Positions 41,457-52,275 of a stretch of DNA of 64,000 bases are shown piece after piece (the stretch's first letter is position 1; every line of letters starts with the position of its first letter). This DNA is from Salipaludibacillus sp. CUR1 (GTDB lineage: Bacteria; Bacillota; Bacilli; Bacillales; Salisediminibacteriaceae). The stretch spans positions 62,001 through 126,000 of the forward strand of contig NZ_JAIWPE010000094.1 of NCBI RefSeq assembly GCF_021028955.1. Reading direction: 5' to 3'. The notes under the pieces were generated by a model. It made no database searches. It saw only the letters and a program-made list of their open reading frames with translations, and was not told the DNA's origin. Position numbers and translations under genes: made by a program.

Positions 41457-43778
<2,322 letters not shown>

Positions 43779-44237
43779 GCGATATGCCTGGAAAAAAATA
43801 ATAGTTTTTCAAATAACTAAATTTAGGTGTGGATTACTTTTCTGGTTATGGGGCTAAGAAGTTGAATGTTTAAACATGAATGTAAGCAGCAAATACAGCC
43901 TGAAAAGCCCTCCCTGCCAGACTGGAAACGGTTATATATATGTACAGTACGGTTACGAAACATTATAAGTGGCTGTGAATAAGCAAGTTTAGCAGAAGGA
44001 GTTCTCGTGGAGTTAATTTAAAGTGAAGAGGACCTGGTGACTTATTCCCGTTTTCTTGAATAGTTAAACGTCAGCTAAGCAAAAATTCCCCCTTTTTGAA
44101 AAAAACCGGTTTTAAGATTGATTTTATTTTTATAAGGGTAAGCGTAAACTAGCATGTTTATTGACCATGCACTCTAATTAACAAATGGTTACTATCCAAA
44201 AAACGAAGATTTTCACTTTTAAAAGGAGGAAAAAAAC
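43779..44237. other. 459-bp intergenic region between katG and the yflT-like gene
   Basis: AT-rich, with no supported ORF or strong hairpin. It must carry the promoter of the stress gene. A GGGTAA at 44136 recalls a sigma-B -10, but no correctly spaced -35 is present. Confidence 0.4.
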
Positions 44238-44582
44238 ATGAGCAGTCCTAAATTTAAACTTTTCCATAACGATGAAACATTAAGCGAATCGGTTGGCAAA
44301 CTTAGAAAAGACGGTGTCAGGGATGATGATATTTACGTTATTTCCCATGACAATGACCATGAGAGAAGAACGAGAAAGAGTACGGATGCCAACAAGGTCG
44401 GTGTAAGCGAAGTCGGTGCAGGTACAGCATTGAAGAATGTATTCCGGAACAAAGGTGATAAGCTCAGGTCAAAAATGAAAGAAATTGGCATTGACGCTGA
44501 TAAAGCAGAAGATCTGGAAGAGGAATTGGATAAAGGGAAAACTTTACTTGTGGTAACGAATCAGGATAAAGTAGAGTTTTAA
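44238..44582 (+). CDS. YflT-like general stress protein (GsP17M family)
   Basis: This 114-residue hydrophilic protein of the YflT/general stress protein 17M family is soluble and probably dimeric; its biochemical role is unknown. The family-like start FKLFHNDETLSESVGKLRKDGVRDDDIYVISHD is followed by a charged middle part rich in Arg, Lys and Glu. The end TLLVVTNQD resembles the closing beta-strand of the fold. AAAAGGAGG precedes the ATG. It stands alone between katG and an AraC-type gene with a strong terminator. In B. subtilis such genes are stress-induced, which fits its place beside katG. Confidence 0.75.
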   Translation: MSSPKFKLFHNDETLSESVGKLRKDGVRDDDIYVISHDNDHERRTRKSTDANKVGVSEVGAGTALKNVFRNKGDKLRSKMKEIGIDADKAEDLEEELDKGKTLLVVTNQDKVEF

Positions 44583-44636
44583 AAACCTTTCTTATAAAAG
44601 GGAGAAAATTAAAGATTTACAATTATAACGGTTATA

Positions 44637-44677
44637 GAACCTGTCTTGAAGGCTTTCTCAAGGCAGGTTCTTTTTTG
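44637..44677 (+). terminator. Terminator after the yflT-like gene
   Basis: GAACCTGTCTTGA pairs with TCAAGGCAGGTTC with one G-T pair, then six T. Confidence 0.88.
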
Positions 44678-45457
44678 CTATGACGACTGCTGGCGGCGGA
44701 ATTGTCCGGGGGACTGGCCGAAATGTTTTTTAAAAACGCGGTGGAAGTAAGGATAGGTGTTAAACCCGCAGTTCTCTGCAATATGTTCTAAAGTCATCGA
44801 GGAGTACTGCATTTGGTTCAGGGCGGTCGCGAGCCGGATATCGAGGGCATACTGAATGATCGTTTGGCCCGTATGCTCTTTGAATAAATGAACCGCACGG
44901 GAAACACTTAAATTAACGTGAGCAGCGACATCCTCTACTTTAAAAGAAGTGGTGGCCTGTTCTTCAATATAGCGCATCATTTGTGTCACATTAAATGGCC
45001 GGTCGACTTTGTGGGATACATCGTTAATCGACTGTTCAATCGACAGGCAAAGAGCCTGCAAAAGGTAACGGGCCAGGTCAGGATTCTTCTCTTGTTTAGG
45101 ACGGCGCTCTTCAATGGTTAAATGACGCCAGAGACCGAGGAGCTTTTCATCGAGATGGAGGTTGGTTATCGCAGGGAGACGGGATGACTCCCACCACTGG
45201 TCGATCCAGGAACCTTGACAGAAAATATGATAATCAATGCTGTCCTGGTTACCCGGTGTAAATATTCTGTATGGATCGCCAGGCTTACCGAGGAAGAGGT
45301 CTCCTTTGCTGATGGGATACGTTTTATGATGATGGGTGATCGTGGCCGTTCCTTCTATTTGCAAGCGGAATAAGTAACTTGTTAAACCGGATTGCCTCTG
45401 GTCCTGATAGCCTTTTTTATGATGAGAATAGCCGCAAAAACCCACTTCAACCGACAT
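44678..45457 (-). CDS. AraC-family transcriptional regulator
   Basis: This 259-residue regulator has an N-terminal cupin-like sensor domain (residues 1-140) and a C-terminal AraC/XylS DNA-binding domain. Its two helix-turn-helix motifs are KVEDVAAHVNLSVSRAVHLFKEHTG and MTLEHIAENCGFNTYPYFHRVFKKHFGQSPGQFR. ATG 45457 is chosen because GGAGGGG is just upstream; the frame extends to 45532 without a better site. It is divergent from the isomerase-dehydrogenase operon (138 bases between starts), which it probably activates in response to the sugar. The ligand is unknown. Confidence 0.85.
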   Translation of the reverse strand: MSVEVGFCGYSHHKKGYQDQRQSGLTSYLFRLQIEGTATITHHHKTYPISKGDLFLGKPGDPYRIFTPGNQDSIDYHIFCQGSWIDQWWESSRLPAITNLHLDEKLLGLWRHLTIEERRPKQEKNPDLARYLLQALCLSIEQSINDVSHKVDRPFNVTQMMRYIEEQATTSFKVEDVAAHVNLSVSRAVHLFKEHTGQTIIQYALDIRLATALNQMQYSSMTLEHIAENCGFNTYPYFHRVFKKHFGQSPGQFRRQQSS

Positions 45458-45555
45458 CCCATTCCCCTCCTGAAAATAAAATAGCAAAATAGTATATGTT
45501 TTCATTATATAATCTATTTTTTTGTACCACAAGCCGAGGTAAGATACAGGTAAAT

Positions 45556-45574
45556 GTTAAACGCTTACTATAAT
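45556..45574 (+). promoter_or_regulatory. -10 element and cre-like site of the isomerase-dehydrogenase operon
   Basis: TATAAT at 45569-45574 is abutted by GTTAAACGCTTACT, which matches 12 of 14 positions of the CcpA consensus. There is no good -35, consistent with activation by the divergent AraC protein. Confidence 0.5.
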
Positions 45575-45594
45575 TTAAAAAGGGTGGTAACGAT

Positions 45595-46350
45595 ATGGAA
45601 AAACCACAAATCGCAGTGCAATTGTTTACCTTACGTGAAGAAATGGCCAAAGATCCTAAAGGAACCCTTCGCCGCGTAGCTGAACTTGGTTTCGATGGTG
45701 TGGAATTTGCCGGGTATAGCGGACTCACGGTGGAGGAAACGAAACAAACAATTGATGAGCTTGGTTTAAAGGCAGCAGCCAGCCACGTCCCTTTGGAAGA
45801 TTTAAAAGAAAATTTATCCGGGGTGATTGAAGACCAGAAAGTATTAGGCAGCCGTTATCTCGTTGTGCCTTTCCTGGAAGAAAATGAACAGACGGAAGAA
45901 GGCTACTTATCTCTAATTGCCTTTTTGCAAGAGGCAGGAAAGACGTGCCGTGAACAAGGGATCACTCTCTGCTATCATAACCACGATTTTGAATTGGATT
46001 TACTCCCAAATGACGGCCGCCAGGCTTTGTCAGCTATATTCAATGAAACAACTGCCGGGGAACTCATGACAGAGTTAGACGTCTATTGGCTAAAAAAAGC
46101 TGATGAAGATCCGGCAGACTGGATTAAACGCTATCATGAGAGGACACCGCTCATTCACTTGAAAGATATGACACCAGATGAAGAGGGGTTTTTTGCTGAA
46201 CTTGGAACAGGAGGAGTAGACATAGAGGAAATAACAAAACTGTCTGCCACTCAAAAAATAGACTGGTGGATCATTGAACAGGATGTCTCCCGCCGGGACC
46301 CGTTAGAAAGCATTGAAATTAGTATCAACTACTTAAAAGAAATTATGTAA
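45595..46350 (+). CDS. Sugar phosphate isomerase/epimerase (AP-endonuclease-2 fold), short form
   Basis: This 251-residue TIM-barrel protein is of the xylose-isomerase-like/AP_endonuc_2 family, a metal-dependent isomerase, epimerase, dehydratase or lyase of keto-sugars. It shows VQLFTLREEM at the first strand, FDGVEFAGYSG, ASHVPLEDL, the metal-site YHNHDFEL, ELDVYWLKKA, HLKDM and a final Glu in WWIIEQD. AGGGTGG precedes the ATG. It is the first of four genes that alternate isomerase and dehydrogenase. The reaction is not deducible from sequence alone. Confidence 0.8.
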   Translation: MEKPQIAVQLFTLREEMAKDPKGTLRRVAELGFDGVEFAGYSGLTVEETKQTIDELGLKAAASHVPLEDLKENLSGVIEDQKVLGSRYLVVPFLEENEQTEEGYLSLIAFLQEAGKTCREQGITLCYHNHDFELDLLPNDGRQALSAIFNETTAGELMTELDVYWLKKADEDPADWIKRYHERTPLIHLKDMTPDEEGFFAELGTGGVDIEEITKLSATQKIDWWIIEQDVSRRDPLESIEISINYLKEIM

Positions 46351-46371
46351 TCTGAAAGGATGAACAATCAT

Positions 46372-47400
46372 ATGACCACTTTAAAAATAGCAGTTATAGG
46401 ATGCGGAAGCATCGCTCAGTTTCGTCATTTACCGGAATATGAAGCTCAGCCCAACGTAGAAATTGCGGCTGTTTGCGACATAATTGAATCAAGAGCTAGT
46501 GAAATTGCTGAGAAGTATAAGGCGAAAGCTTATACCGATTACCGCGAGCTACTAAAAGACAGTGCGATTGATGCCGTAAGTGTCTGTACTCCAAATGCTC
46601 TGCATGCACCAGTGACCATTGCAAGTCTGGAAGCGGGTAAACACGTTCTTTGTGAAAAACCGATGGCCACGTCCATAAAAGAAGCAGAAGAGATGATACA
46701 GGCAGCTGAGACAGCAGGCAAGCAATTAATGATCGCCCATAATCAAAGGTTTGTTCCTTCACACGAAAAAGCCCGCCAATTAATCGCCTCTGGAGAACTT
46801 GGCAAGGTTTACAGTTTCCGCACCACTTTCGGCCACGGCGGCCCGGAAGGATGGAGCGTGGATGGTAAAGACAGCTGGTTTTTTGATAAGGAAAAGGCCT
46901 TCATTGGAACAATGGGAGATTTAGGTGTCCATAAAACCGATTTAATGCGTTACATCCTGGGAGAAGAATTTGTTGAAGTAGGAGCTTTCGTGGAAACGAG
47001 TGCGAAAGAAAACAGTGATGTAGACGATAATGCCGTCTGTGTTTTGAAAACAGAAAGCGGAACAGTTGGAACCCTTGCAGCCAGCTGGTCTTATACAGCG
47101 GGTGAAGATAACTCTACAGTTATTTACGCAGAGAAAGGGATTGTACGGCTTGAAGATGATCCGGAGTACTCTCTGATCGTCCAGTATCAGACAGGGGAAG
47201 TAATCAAGTACCAGCTTGGCGGCATCCAGTCAAATGACAGCGGCGGCCAGACAAGCAGTGATGTGATTCACCACTTTACGACCTCAATTGAAAAAAGCAG
47301 CACATCACCGGTATCCGGAGATGAAGGCATGAAATCATTGGCAGTGGTTCTGGGGGCTTTAAAATCAAATGAAACGAAGACGATTGTAAAAATCAATTAG
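46372..47400 (+). CDS. Gfo/Idh/MocA-family oxidoreductase (first copy)
   Basis: This 342-residue NAD(P)-dependent dehydrogenase of sugars or inositols has an N-terminal Rossmann fold (IAVIGCGSIAQFRHLPEY) and the family's SVCTPNALHAPVTIASLEAGKHVLCEKPMA motif, which carries the catalytic-site Lys in EKP. The C-terminal domain holds GDLGVHKTDLMRYILG (the usual active-site Asp and His). ATG 46372 fits the AAAGGA site at 11 bases better than ATG 46360, which overlaps it. The gene starts 21 bases after the isomerase stop. Substrate unknown. Confidence 0.87.
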   Translation: MTTLKIAVIGCGSIAQFRHLPEYEAQPNVEIAAVCDIIESRASEIAEKYKAKAYTDYRELLKDSAIDAVSVCTPNALHAPVTIASLEAGKHVLCEKPMATSIKEAEEMIQAAETAGKQLMIAHNQRFVPSHEKARQLIASGELGKVYSFRTTFGHGGPEGWSVDGKDSWFFDKEKAFIGTMGDLGVHKTDLMRYILGEEFVEVGAFVETSAKENSDVDDNAVCVLKTESGTVGTLAASWSYTAGEDNSTVIYAEKGIVRLEDDPEYSLIVQYQTGEVIKYQLGGIQSNDSGGQTSSDVIHHFTTSIEKSSTSPVSGDEGMKSLAVVLGALKSNETKTIVKIN

Positions 47401-47488
47401 CCTTGGTGGCAGAAAACCAGCAGGTTAAATATAGCTTTTTATTAGGAAGAATTCTATATTACAGTATCAGACAGAAAGGGTGTATGAC

Positions 47489-48457
47489 ATGAAGTTAGGT
47501 GTGTTTACAGTATTATTCTCGAAGCTGTCGTTTGAAGAAATGCTGGACAAAGTGAAGGCGTCAGGCCTGGACGCTGTAGAAATCGGTACAGGAGGATACC
47601 CGGGGGATGCTCACTGTAACGTGGATGAGCTGATTGAAAGTGAAGAGGCTCGTCAAGCATATCAGAAAGCGCTTAATGATCGCGGGATCGTTATCAGTGC
47701 CTTCAGCTGTCACGGAAATCCAATTACGCCGGACGAGGCATTTGCAAGCGAATCAGATGAAATCTTGCGGAAAACGATTAAATTAGCTTCATTGATGAAT
47801 GTGCCTGTCGTGAACGGATTCTCTGGTACTGCGGGGGATCACGAAGGGGCAAAGTATCCGAACTGGCCGGTTTCCCCTTGGCCAAGTGAGTATTCAGATA
47901 TTTTGGAGTGGCAATGGGAAGAAAAATTAGTCCCTTACTGGAAAGAAATTGGGCAGCTTGCTGAAGAACATAATGTAAAAATCGGGCTCGAGCTTCACGG
48001 CGGATTTCTGGTTCATACCCCATATTCAATTTTAGAACTTCGAAAGCGCACATCTAAGGCGATAGGAGCCAACCTGGATCCAAGTCACCTGTGGTGGCAA
48101 GGGATTGATCCAGTTGCCGCGATAAAGATTTTAGGGAAAGAAGATGCGATTCACCATTTCCACGCGAAGGATACGTATATTGATCAGGATCACGTAAACA
48201 TGCACGGGTTAACGGACATGCAGCCATATTCAAAGGTTCAGTCCCGAGCGTGGTCGTTCCGGTCTGTCGGATGCGGGCACAGCATGCAGGAATGGTCGGA
48301 TATCATCAGCGCCCTGCGCACGTACGGTTACGATTATGTTGTAAGTATTGAGCATGAAGATCCTATTATGTCTATTGACGAAGGTTTTTCACGCGCCGTA
48401 AAAAATCTTGATGATGTTATCATTCGCGAGCAGCCTTCCGATATGTGGTGGGCTTAA
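47489..48457 (+). CDS. Sugar phosphate isomerase/epimerase, long form
   Basis: This 322-residue AP_endonuc_2-type TIM barrel is larger than and distinct from the first isomerase of the operon. Metal-site segments are VEIGTGGYPGDAHC, AFSCHGNPI, VNGFSGT, IGLELHGGFLVHTP, ANLDPSHLWWQGIDP, HHFHAKDT and VSIEHEDPIMS. This set resembles IolE/inosose or keto-sugar enzymes of the family. ATG 47489 follows GAAAGGGTG at 7 bases. An 88-base gap separates it from the previous gene with no terminator seen. Probably the second pair of a four-gene pathway. Confidence 0.82.
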   Translation: MKLGVFTVLFSKLSFEEMLDKVKASGLDAVEIGTGGYPGDAHCNVDELIESEEARQAYQKALNDRGIVISAFSCHGNPITPDEAFASESDEILRKTIKLASLMNVPVVNGFSGTAGDHEGAKYPNWPVSPWPSEYSDILEWQWEEKLVPYWKEIGQLAEEHNVKIGLELHGGFLVHTPYSILELRKRTSKAIGANLDPSHLWWQGIDPVAAIKILGKEDAIHHFHAKDTYIDQDHVNMHGLTDMQPYSKVQSRAWSFRSVGCGHSMQEWSDIISALRTYGYDYVVSIEHEDPIMSIDEGFSRAVKNLDDVIIREQPSDMWWA

Positions 48458-48475
48458 GAGAAAGGATTGAAAAGT

Positions 48476-49543
48476 ATGAGCCAACAATGCAAAGTGGCCA
48501 TCGTCGGATATGGTGGAATGGGCGGGCATCACGCCGATCATTTACTGGAGCTTGAGGCCTTTGACGTGGCAGGTATCCGGGATATTCGTGACTCACAGCA
48601 GGACCTTGCCCGTAATAAAGGTCTTCATGTTTATCCGTCATTAGAAGATGTACTGGGCGACGAAACAGTTGATGTCGTGCTTATTGCGACACCAAATCAT
48701 ATTCATAAAGAAATTGCCGTCAAAGCAATGCGGGCAGGCAAGGATGTCATCTGCGAAAAGCCTGCAACAATGAACAGCCGGGAGATGGAAGAGATGATTG
48801 AAGTTGAAAAGGAAACAGGCCGGCTGTTTGTTGTAAACCAGAACCGGCGCTGGGATGAGGATTACTTAGTTGTAAAAAAGCTTCACGATGAACAAGCGAT
48901 TGGTGAAATTTTTAATGTAGAATGCCGGGTTCATGGGTCACGAGGCATTCCTGGTGACTGGCGCCAGCAAAAGGAATTTGGCGGCGGAATGCTTCTTGAC
49001 TGGGGCGTGCACCTCGTCGACCGCGTTCTATTAATGTTTAATGAAAAGGTTAGTCATGTTTATTGTAAATTAAACCACGTCCGTAACAATGAAGTGGACG
49101 ACGGCTTTAAAATGACACTTACTTTTGAAAGCGGAAGGACAGCGTTTCTTGAAGTCGGAACATACAATTATATTAATCTGCCGCTTTGGTACGTCAATGG
49201 TACGCAGGGCTCAGCCGTAATCCATGACTGGTCGATGAAAGGGGAAGTGGTTCATTTAGAGACAGACGAACAAAAGGATGCCGTTCCAATTACAGCAGGG
49301 GCAGGTCTAACAAAGACGATGGCGCCCCGCCGTGATGACGGGACTGTTCGTCACCTGCCGCTCCCCCGAGTCGATTCACACATCAATGAATTTTATTTTA
49401 ATGTGAAAGAGTCTATTGAAGGAACAGCAGATATTCTCGTCGGAAATGAAGAGGTTCTTCAGGTTATGCGTTTATTGGAAGCGGCGTTCGAATCAGATGC
49501 TTCGGGGCAAGTGATTGCCATAGAAAATAAAGTTGGCGTTTAA
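48476..49543 (+). CDS. Gfo/Idh/MocA-family oxidoreductase (second copy)
   Basis: This 355-residue dehydrogenase has the Rossmann start VAIVGYGGMGGHHADHLLE and the VVLIATPNHIHKEIAVKAMRAGKDVICEKPAT motif. The catalytic-domain GGMLLDWGVHLVDRVLLMF has the Asp and His in their usual place. It differs clearly from the first copy, so it probably acts on a different intermediate or position. AAAGGA lies 9 bases before ATG 48476, 18 bases after the isomerase stop. It ends the operon. Two oxidoreductases plus two TIM-barrel enzymes suggest a keto-sugar route. Confidence 0.87.
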   Translation: MSQQCKVAIVGYGGMGGHHADHLLELEAFDVAGIRDIRDSQQDLARNKGLHVYPSLEDVLGDETVDVVLIATPNHIHKEIAVKAMRAGKDVICEKPATMNSREMEEMIEVEKETGRLFVVNQNRRWDEDYLVVKKLHDEQAIGEIFNVECRVHGSRGIPGDWRQQKEFGGGMLLDWGVHLVDRVLLMFNEKVSHVYCKLNHVRNNEVDDGFKMTLTFESGRTAFLEVGTYNYINLPLWYVNGTQGSAVIHDWSMKGEVVHLETDEQKDAVPITAGAGLTKTMAPRRDDGTVRHLPLPRVDSHINEFYFNVKESIEGTADILVGNEEVLQVMRLLEAAFESDASGQVIAIENKVGV

Positions 49544-49585
49544 GGGCAGCTGGAACTTCTGAAAAGTGGACAGACACTCCTCTAT

Positions 49586-49614
49586 TTGTCACCTTCCCGC
49601 GAAAGGTGTATAAT
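49586..49614 (+). promoter_or_regulatory. Sigma-A promoter upstream of the MFS gene leader
   Basis: TTGTCA and TATAAT are separated by exactly 17 bases. The expected start is near 49621, 185 bases before the MFS gene and only 40 bases before a terminator. Confidence 0.68.
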
Positions 49615-49660
49615 TTTCTTTTAGTCACACGAAAGATTAAAAGTATTAAGCAATTATATT

Positions 49661-49717
49661 AAGCGCCTCCAAGCTCATCGTGTATCCTTGAGAGCATGGC
49701 CGGCGCTTTCGTTTTTT
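49661..49717 (+). terminator. Terminator within the leader of the MFS gene
   Basis: AAGCGCC pairs with GGCGCTT around a 34-base inner region that can pair further (GCTC/GAGC), followed by CGTTTTTT. Confidence 0.72.
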
Positions 49718-49724
49718 ATAAACA

Positions 49725-49766
49725 GGCTCTGTTAAACATTGAACAACCTCAACGTTTAACAGAGCC
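49725..49766. repeat. 42-bp perfect terminal inverted repeat element (MITE-like)
   Basis: GGCTCTGTTAAAC at 49725-49737 and its exact complement at 49754-49766 enclose 16 bases. The related end GGTTCTGTTAA occurs at 26764 and GGTTCTGTTAAAA at about 54138. Confidence 0.6.
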
Positions 49767-49805
49767 GAAATAATAGATTTACATGTAAAAAGAGGGGACT
49801 TCCTA

Positions 49806-51248
49806 ATGGATGCGAATGAAAATTACAGTAAAGTGCTTATTGCGGCATTGCTTATTTCAGGCTCTTTTATTGCTGTTTTGAACCAGACACTGATGATTAC
49901 TGCGATTCCGCCTATTATGGAGGAAATGAATATCACTGCCAATACCGGCCAGTGGCTGACGACTGTATTTATGCTAGTAAACGGAATTATGATCCCTGTA
50001 TCAGCCTTTCTGATTGAAAAATATACAACCAGGCAGCTGTTTATGACAGCAATGGGTATTTTTATGGTTGGAACCCTGATTGGCGGTCTCGCCACGAACT
50101 TTCAGGTTTTAATTACAGGAAGAATTATTCAGTCTGCTGGAGCAGGTGTCATGCTTCCTCTGATGCAAACTGTCTTCCTGTTAATTTTCCCTGTGGAACG
50201 ACGGGGGACGGCGATGGGCTATATTGGGCTGGTCATTTCGTTTGCGCCGGCGATTGGTCCGACTCTTTCCGGGTGGGTCACCTCAAATTACGAATGGCGC
50301 TATTTATTCTGGGGTATCCTTCCACTCGCGGTTATTATGGTGGTAGTGGCTTATTTTTATATGAGAAATGTGACTGAGCTGAAAAACCCTAAAGTTGACC
50401 CGGTTTCCATCATGCTGTCCTCGTTAGGTTTCGGAGGGCTTCTTTACGGATTTACGAGCGCAGGGAATAACGGGTGGGGCGACCCGGTGACACTCATCGT
50501 GCTGGTCGTGGCAGTTGCTTCCGTTAGTTTGTTTATTATGCGCCAGCTCCGCATGGCCCACCCGATGCTTGAGTTCAGGGTGTTTAGAAAGCGGGTTTTC
50601 ACGCTTTCAACGATTATTGCCAGTATCGGCTTTATGGGGCTCATCGGGCTGGAAACACTTATTCCTCTTTATATGCAGAATATGCGTGGGTTTACCGCGG
50701 TAGAAGCAGGGCTTGTTTTGTTTCCGGGTGCATTGATTGCCGGATTAATGGCCCCGATCACTGGCAGGATTTTCGATAAAATCGGAGCAAAAGCCTTGGC
50801 AGTACCAGGATTAATTCTGATGACGATATCCACGTTCGCCTTTCTGTTCATAGATACCACGACTTCCCTGGTTTATTTGGCCGTGATGTATGCCATCCGT
50901 ATGTTTGGTTTTTCGATGGTTATGATGCCGGTTAATACGGCAGGGCTGAACCAGATGCCCCGGAAACTGATTCCGCACGGGGCAGCCGTAAGTAATACGA
51001 TGCGTCAGATGGCAGCTTCTATCGGGACTGCTGTCCTTGTTACGACGATGACGACCAGTGCTCAGACAGCCAGTGAGAGGACGGAAATTGCGAATCCTGA
51101 TATCTTCGGAGCCATCGTAGCATTCGGAGTCATCGGCTTCTTAACAGTTATAGCTCTGCTTCTTTCTTTTCAGCTGAAAAAAACATATCCACCGACTGAT
51201 GAGGAGTGGGACGCAGAAAGTAACAATCGGATAAAGGTTAAACAGTAA
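49806..51248 (+). CDS. MFS multidrug exporter, DHA2 (14-TM) family
   Basis: This 480-residue proton-driven exporter of the EmrB/QacA type has about 14 hydrophobic helices. Motif A-like and DHA2 features include LNQTLMITAIPPIMEEM (helix 1), NTGQWLTTVFMLVNGIMIPVSAFL, the antiporter stretch GYIGLVISFAPAIGPTLSGW (motif C) and a long central loop. AGAGGGG precedes the ATG. It may be unlinked to the sugar operon before it, since a promoter, a terminator and a small inverted-repeat element lie between. The leader suggests conditional expression. Substrates cannot be told from sequence. Confidence 0.88.
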   Translation: MDANENYSKVLIAALLISGSFIAVLNQTLMITAIPPIMEEMNITANTGQWLTTVFMLVNGIMIPVSAFLIEKYTTRQLFMTAMGIFMVGTLIGGLATNFQVLITGRIIQSAGAGVMLPLMQTVFLLIFPVERRGTAMGYIGLVISFAPAIGPTLSGWVTSNYEWRYLFWGILPLAVIMVVVAYFYMRNVTELKNPKVDPVSIMLSSLGFGGLLYGFTSAGNNGWGDPVTLIVLVVAVASVSLFIMRQLRMAHPMLEFRVFRKRVFTLSTIIASIGFMGLIGLETLIPLYMQNMRGFTAVEAGLVLFPGALIAGLMAPITGRIFDKIGAKALAVPGLILMTISTFAFLFIDTTTSLVYLAVMYAIRMFGFSMVMMPVNTAGLNQMPRKLIPHGAAVSNTMRQMAASIGTAVLVTTMTTSAQTASERTEIANPDIFGAIVAFGVIGFLTVIALLLSFQLKKTYPPTDEEWDAESNNRIKVKQ

Positions 51249-51325
51249 AAGACAGAAGAGTGAAAATGATTTCGCCTGCCTGAGCATATACATTGAAAGA
51301 ACCTACTGAGAAAGGCGGAATCAGG

Positions 51326-51976
51326 ATGTATTACCCTTATCCGGTACCGGCAAGGCAAAATTTTTCACGTCTGATGACGGTAAAAGGCTCTGCAAGCCTT
51401 TCAGTTAAACCTGACACTGTCAGTATCCAGCTTGAAGTGGTGACAGAAGATGACTCGCTTATGGAAGCTCAGCAGGAAAATACGCTCATTATGAATCAGG
51501 TGATTGAGGGTCTTTTGCAGGCGGGGATTCCTAGAGAAGATATCCAGACTGCGGCTTACAGTATTAACCCTTTGTATGATTACATCGACGGGAAGCAGGT
51601 GTTCAGAACATTTCAAGTGAGAAACGCGATCACGGTGACTATCCGGGATATTGACCAGGTCGGCCAGGTGATAGAAACTGCCGTTGAAAATGGAGTGAAC
51701 AGGATATCAAATATCCAGTTCATGCTTGAAGATCAGGAAGGTTATTACCGGCAGGCGCTCAGCCTAGCCCTGCAAAACGCCATAGGAAACGCCTCGGCAC
51801 TGGCTGGTACAATGAATGTCGCTATTGATCCTACCCCTGTGAAAGTTACCGAACAGCAGAGAGAGCCTCCGGTGACTTATCAGACTTTTGTTGCCGCGGC
51901 ACCGGGAGAAACAACGCCTATTGAACCTGGCCAAATTACCGTTAACGCTGAAGTTGAAGCGCAATTCAAGTATTGA
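51326..51976 (+). CDS. SIMPL-domain (DUF541/YggE-like) protein
   Basis: This 216-residue protein is made almost entirely of one SIMPL (DUF541) domain, known from YggE and BP26, a family linked to oxidative stress with unclear biochemistry. It starts with MTVKGSASLSVKPDTVSIQLEV, the typical first strand with GxGxxxxxPD. It continues with EDIQTAAYSINPLYDY, FQVRNAITVTIRDIDQVGQVIETAVENGVN and a C-terminal VNAEVEAQFKY. No signal peptide is present, unlike many homologues. ATG 51326 is supported by AAAGGCGG. It follows the exporter gene by 77 bases. Confidence 0.85.
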   Translation: MYYPYPVPARQNFSRLMTVKGSASLSVKPDTVSIQLEVVTEDDSLMEAQQENTLIMNQVIEGLLQAGIPREDIQTAAYSINPLYDYIDGKQVFRTFQVRNAITVTIRDIDQVGQVIETAVENGVNRISNIQFMLEDQEGYYRQALSLALQNAIGNASALAGTMNVAIDPTPVKVTEQQREPPVTYQTFVAAAPGETTPIEPGQITVNAEVEAQFKY

Positions 51977-51984
51977 TCAGAGAG

Positions 51985-52020
51985 CCATCATGCCTTTTCT
52001 CCGGAAGAGAAAGGGCATGA
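51985..52020 (+). terminator. Hairpin after the SIMPL gene
   Basis: CATGCCTTTTCT pairs with AGAAAGGGCATG with minor mismatch. No T run, so termination is doubtful. Confidence 0.35.
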
Positions 52021-52085
52021 GGTTTAAACATGGCCTGTGCCGGGAAAGGCAATTGATAACTACTAGATGAAAGGGGTTATCGATC

Positions 52086-52211
52086 ATGGATCACAAGAGT
52101 TTACCGCACCAGCAGATCAATCAGAGAAATAATGGATTAAGCTCAGCCCAGGAAGTTCATTATAGTGGAGAATTCAAAAAAGCTGACCGGGCTGCAGAGA
52201 ACAAGAAATAA
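52086..52211 (+). CDS. 41-residue small protein, possibly YfhE-like
   Basis: ATG 52086 opens a 41-residue frame (MDHKSLPHQQINQRNNGL, then SSAQEVHYSGEFKKADRAAE, then NKK). AAAGGGG lies 9 bases upstream and a strong terminator follows 18 bases after the stop, so it is a real small gene. The SSAQEVxYSxEFKxADRAA stretch recalls, from memory, the small YfhE-type proteins of bacilli. It is hydrophilic with no membrane segment. Function is unknown. Confidence 0.62.
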   Translation: MDHKSLPHQQINQRNNGLSSAQEVHYSGEFKKADRAAENKK

Positions 52212-52229
52212 ACAAGGATGACGTTTTAA

Positions 52230-52275
52230 AGGGGCTGCGATCAAAAGGGATACTTTTGAAGCAGCTCCTTTTTTG
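52230..52275 (+). terminator. Terminator after the small gene
   Basis: GGGGCTGC and TCAAAAG pair with CTTTTGA and GCAGCTCC, followed by TTTTTTG. Confidence 0.85.

Noticed and set aside
44109-44141. Sigma-B promoter for the yflT-like gene (GTTTTAA and GGGTAA)
   Set aside because: The spacing is about 20 bases, too long for sigma-B, so it is mentioned only as a doubtful signal.
49696-49773. 25-codon ATG frame across the leader terminator of the MFS gene, a possible leader peptide
   Set aside because: No ribosome site, and it runs through the terminator and the inverted-repeat element. Most likely chance.
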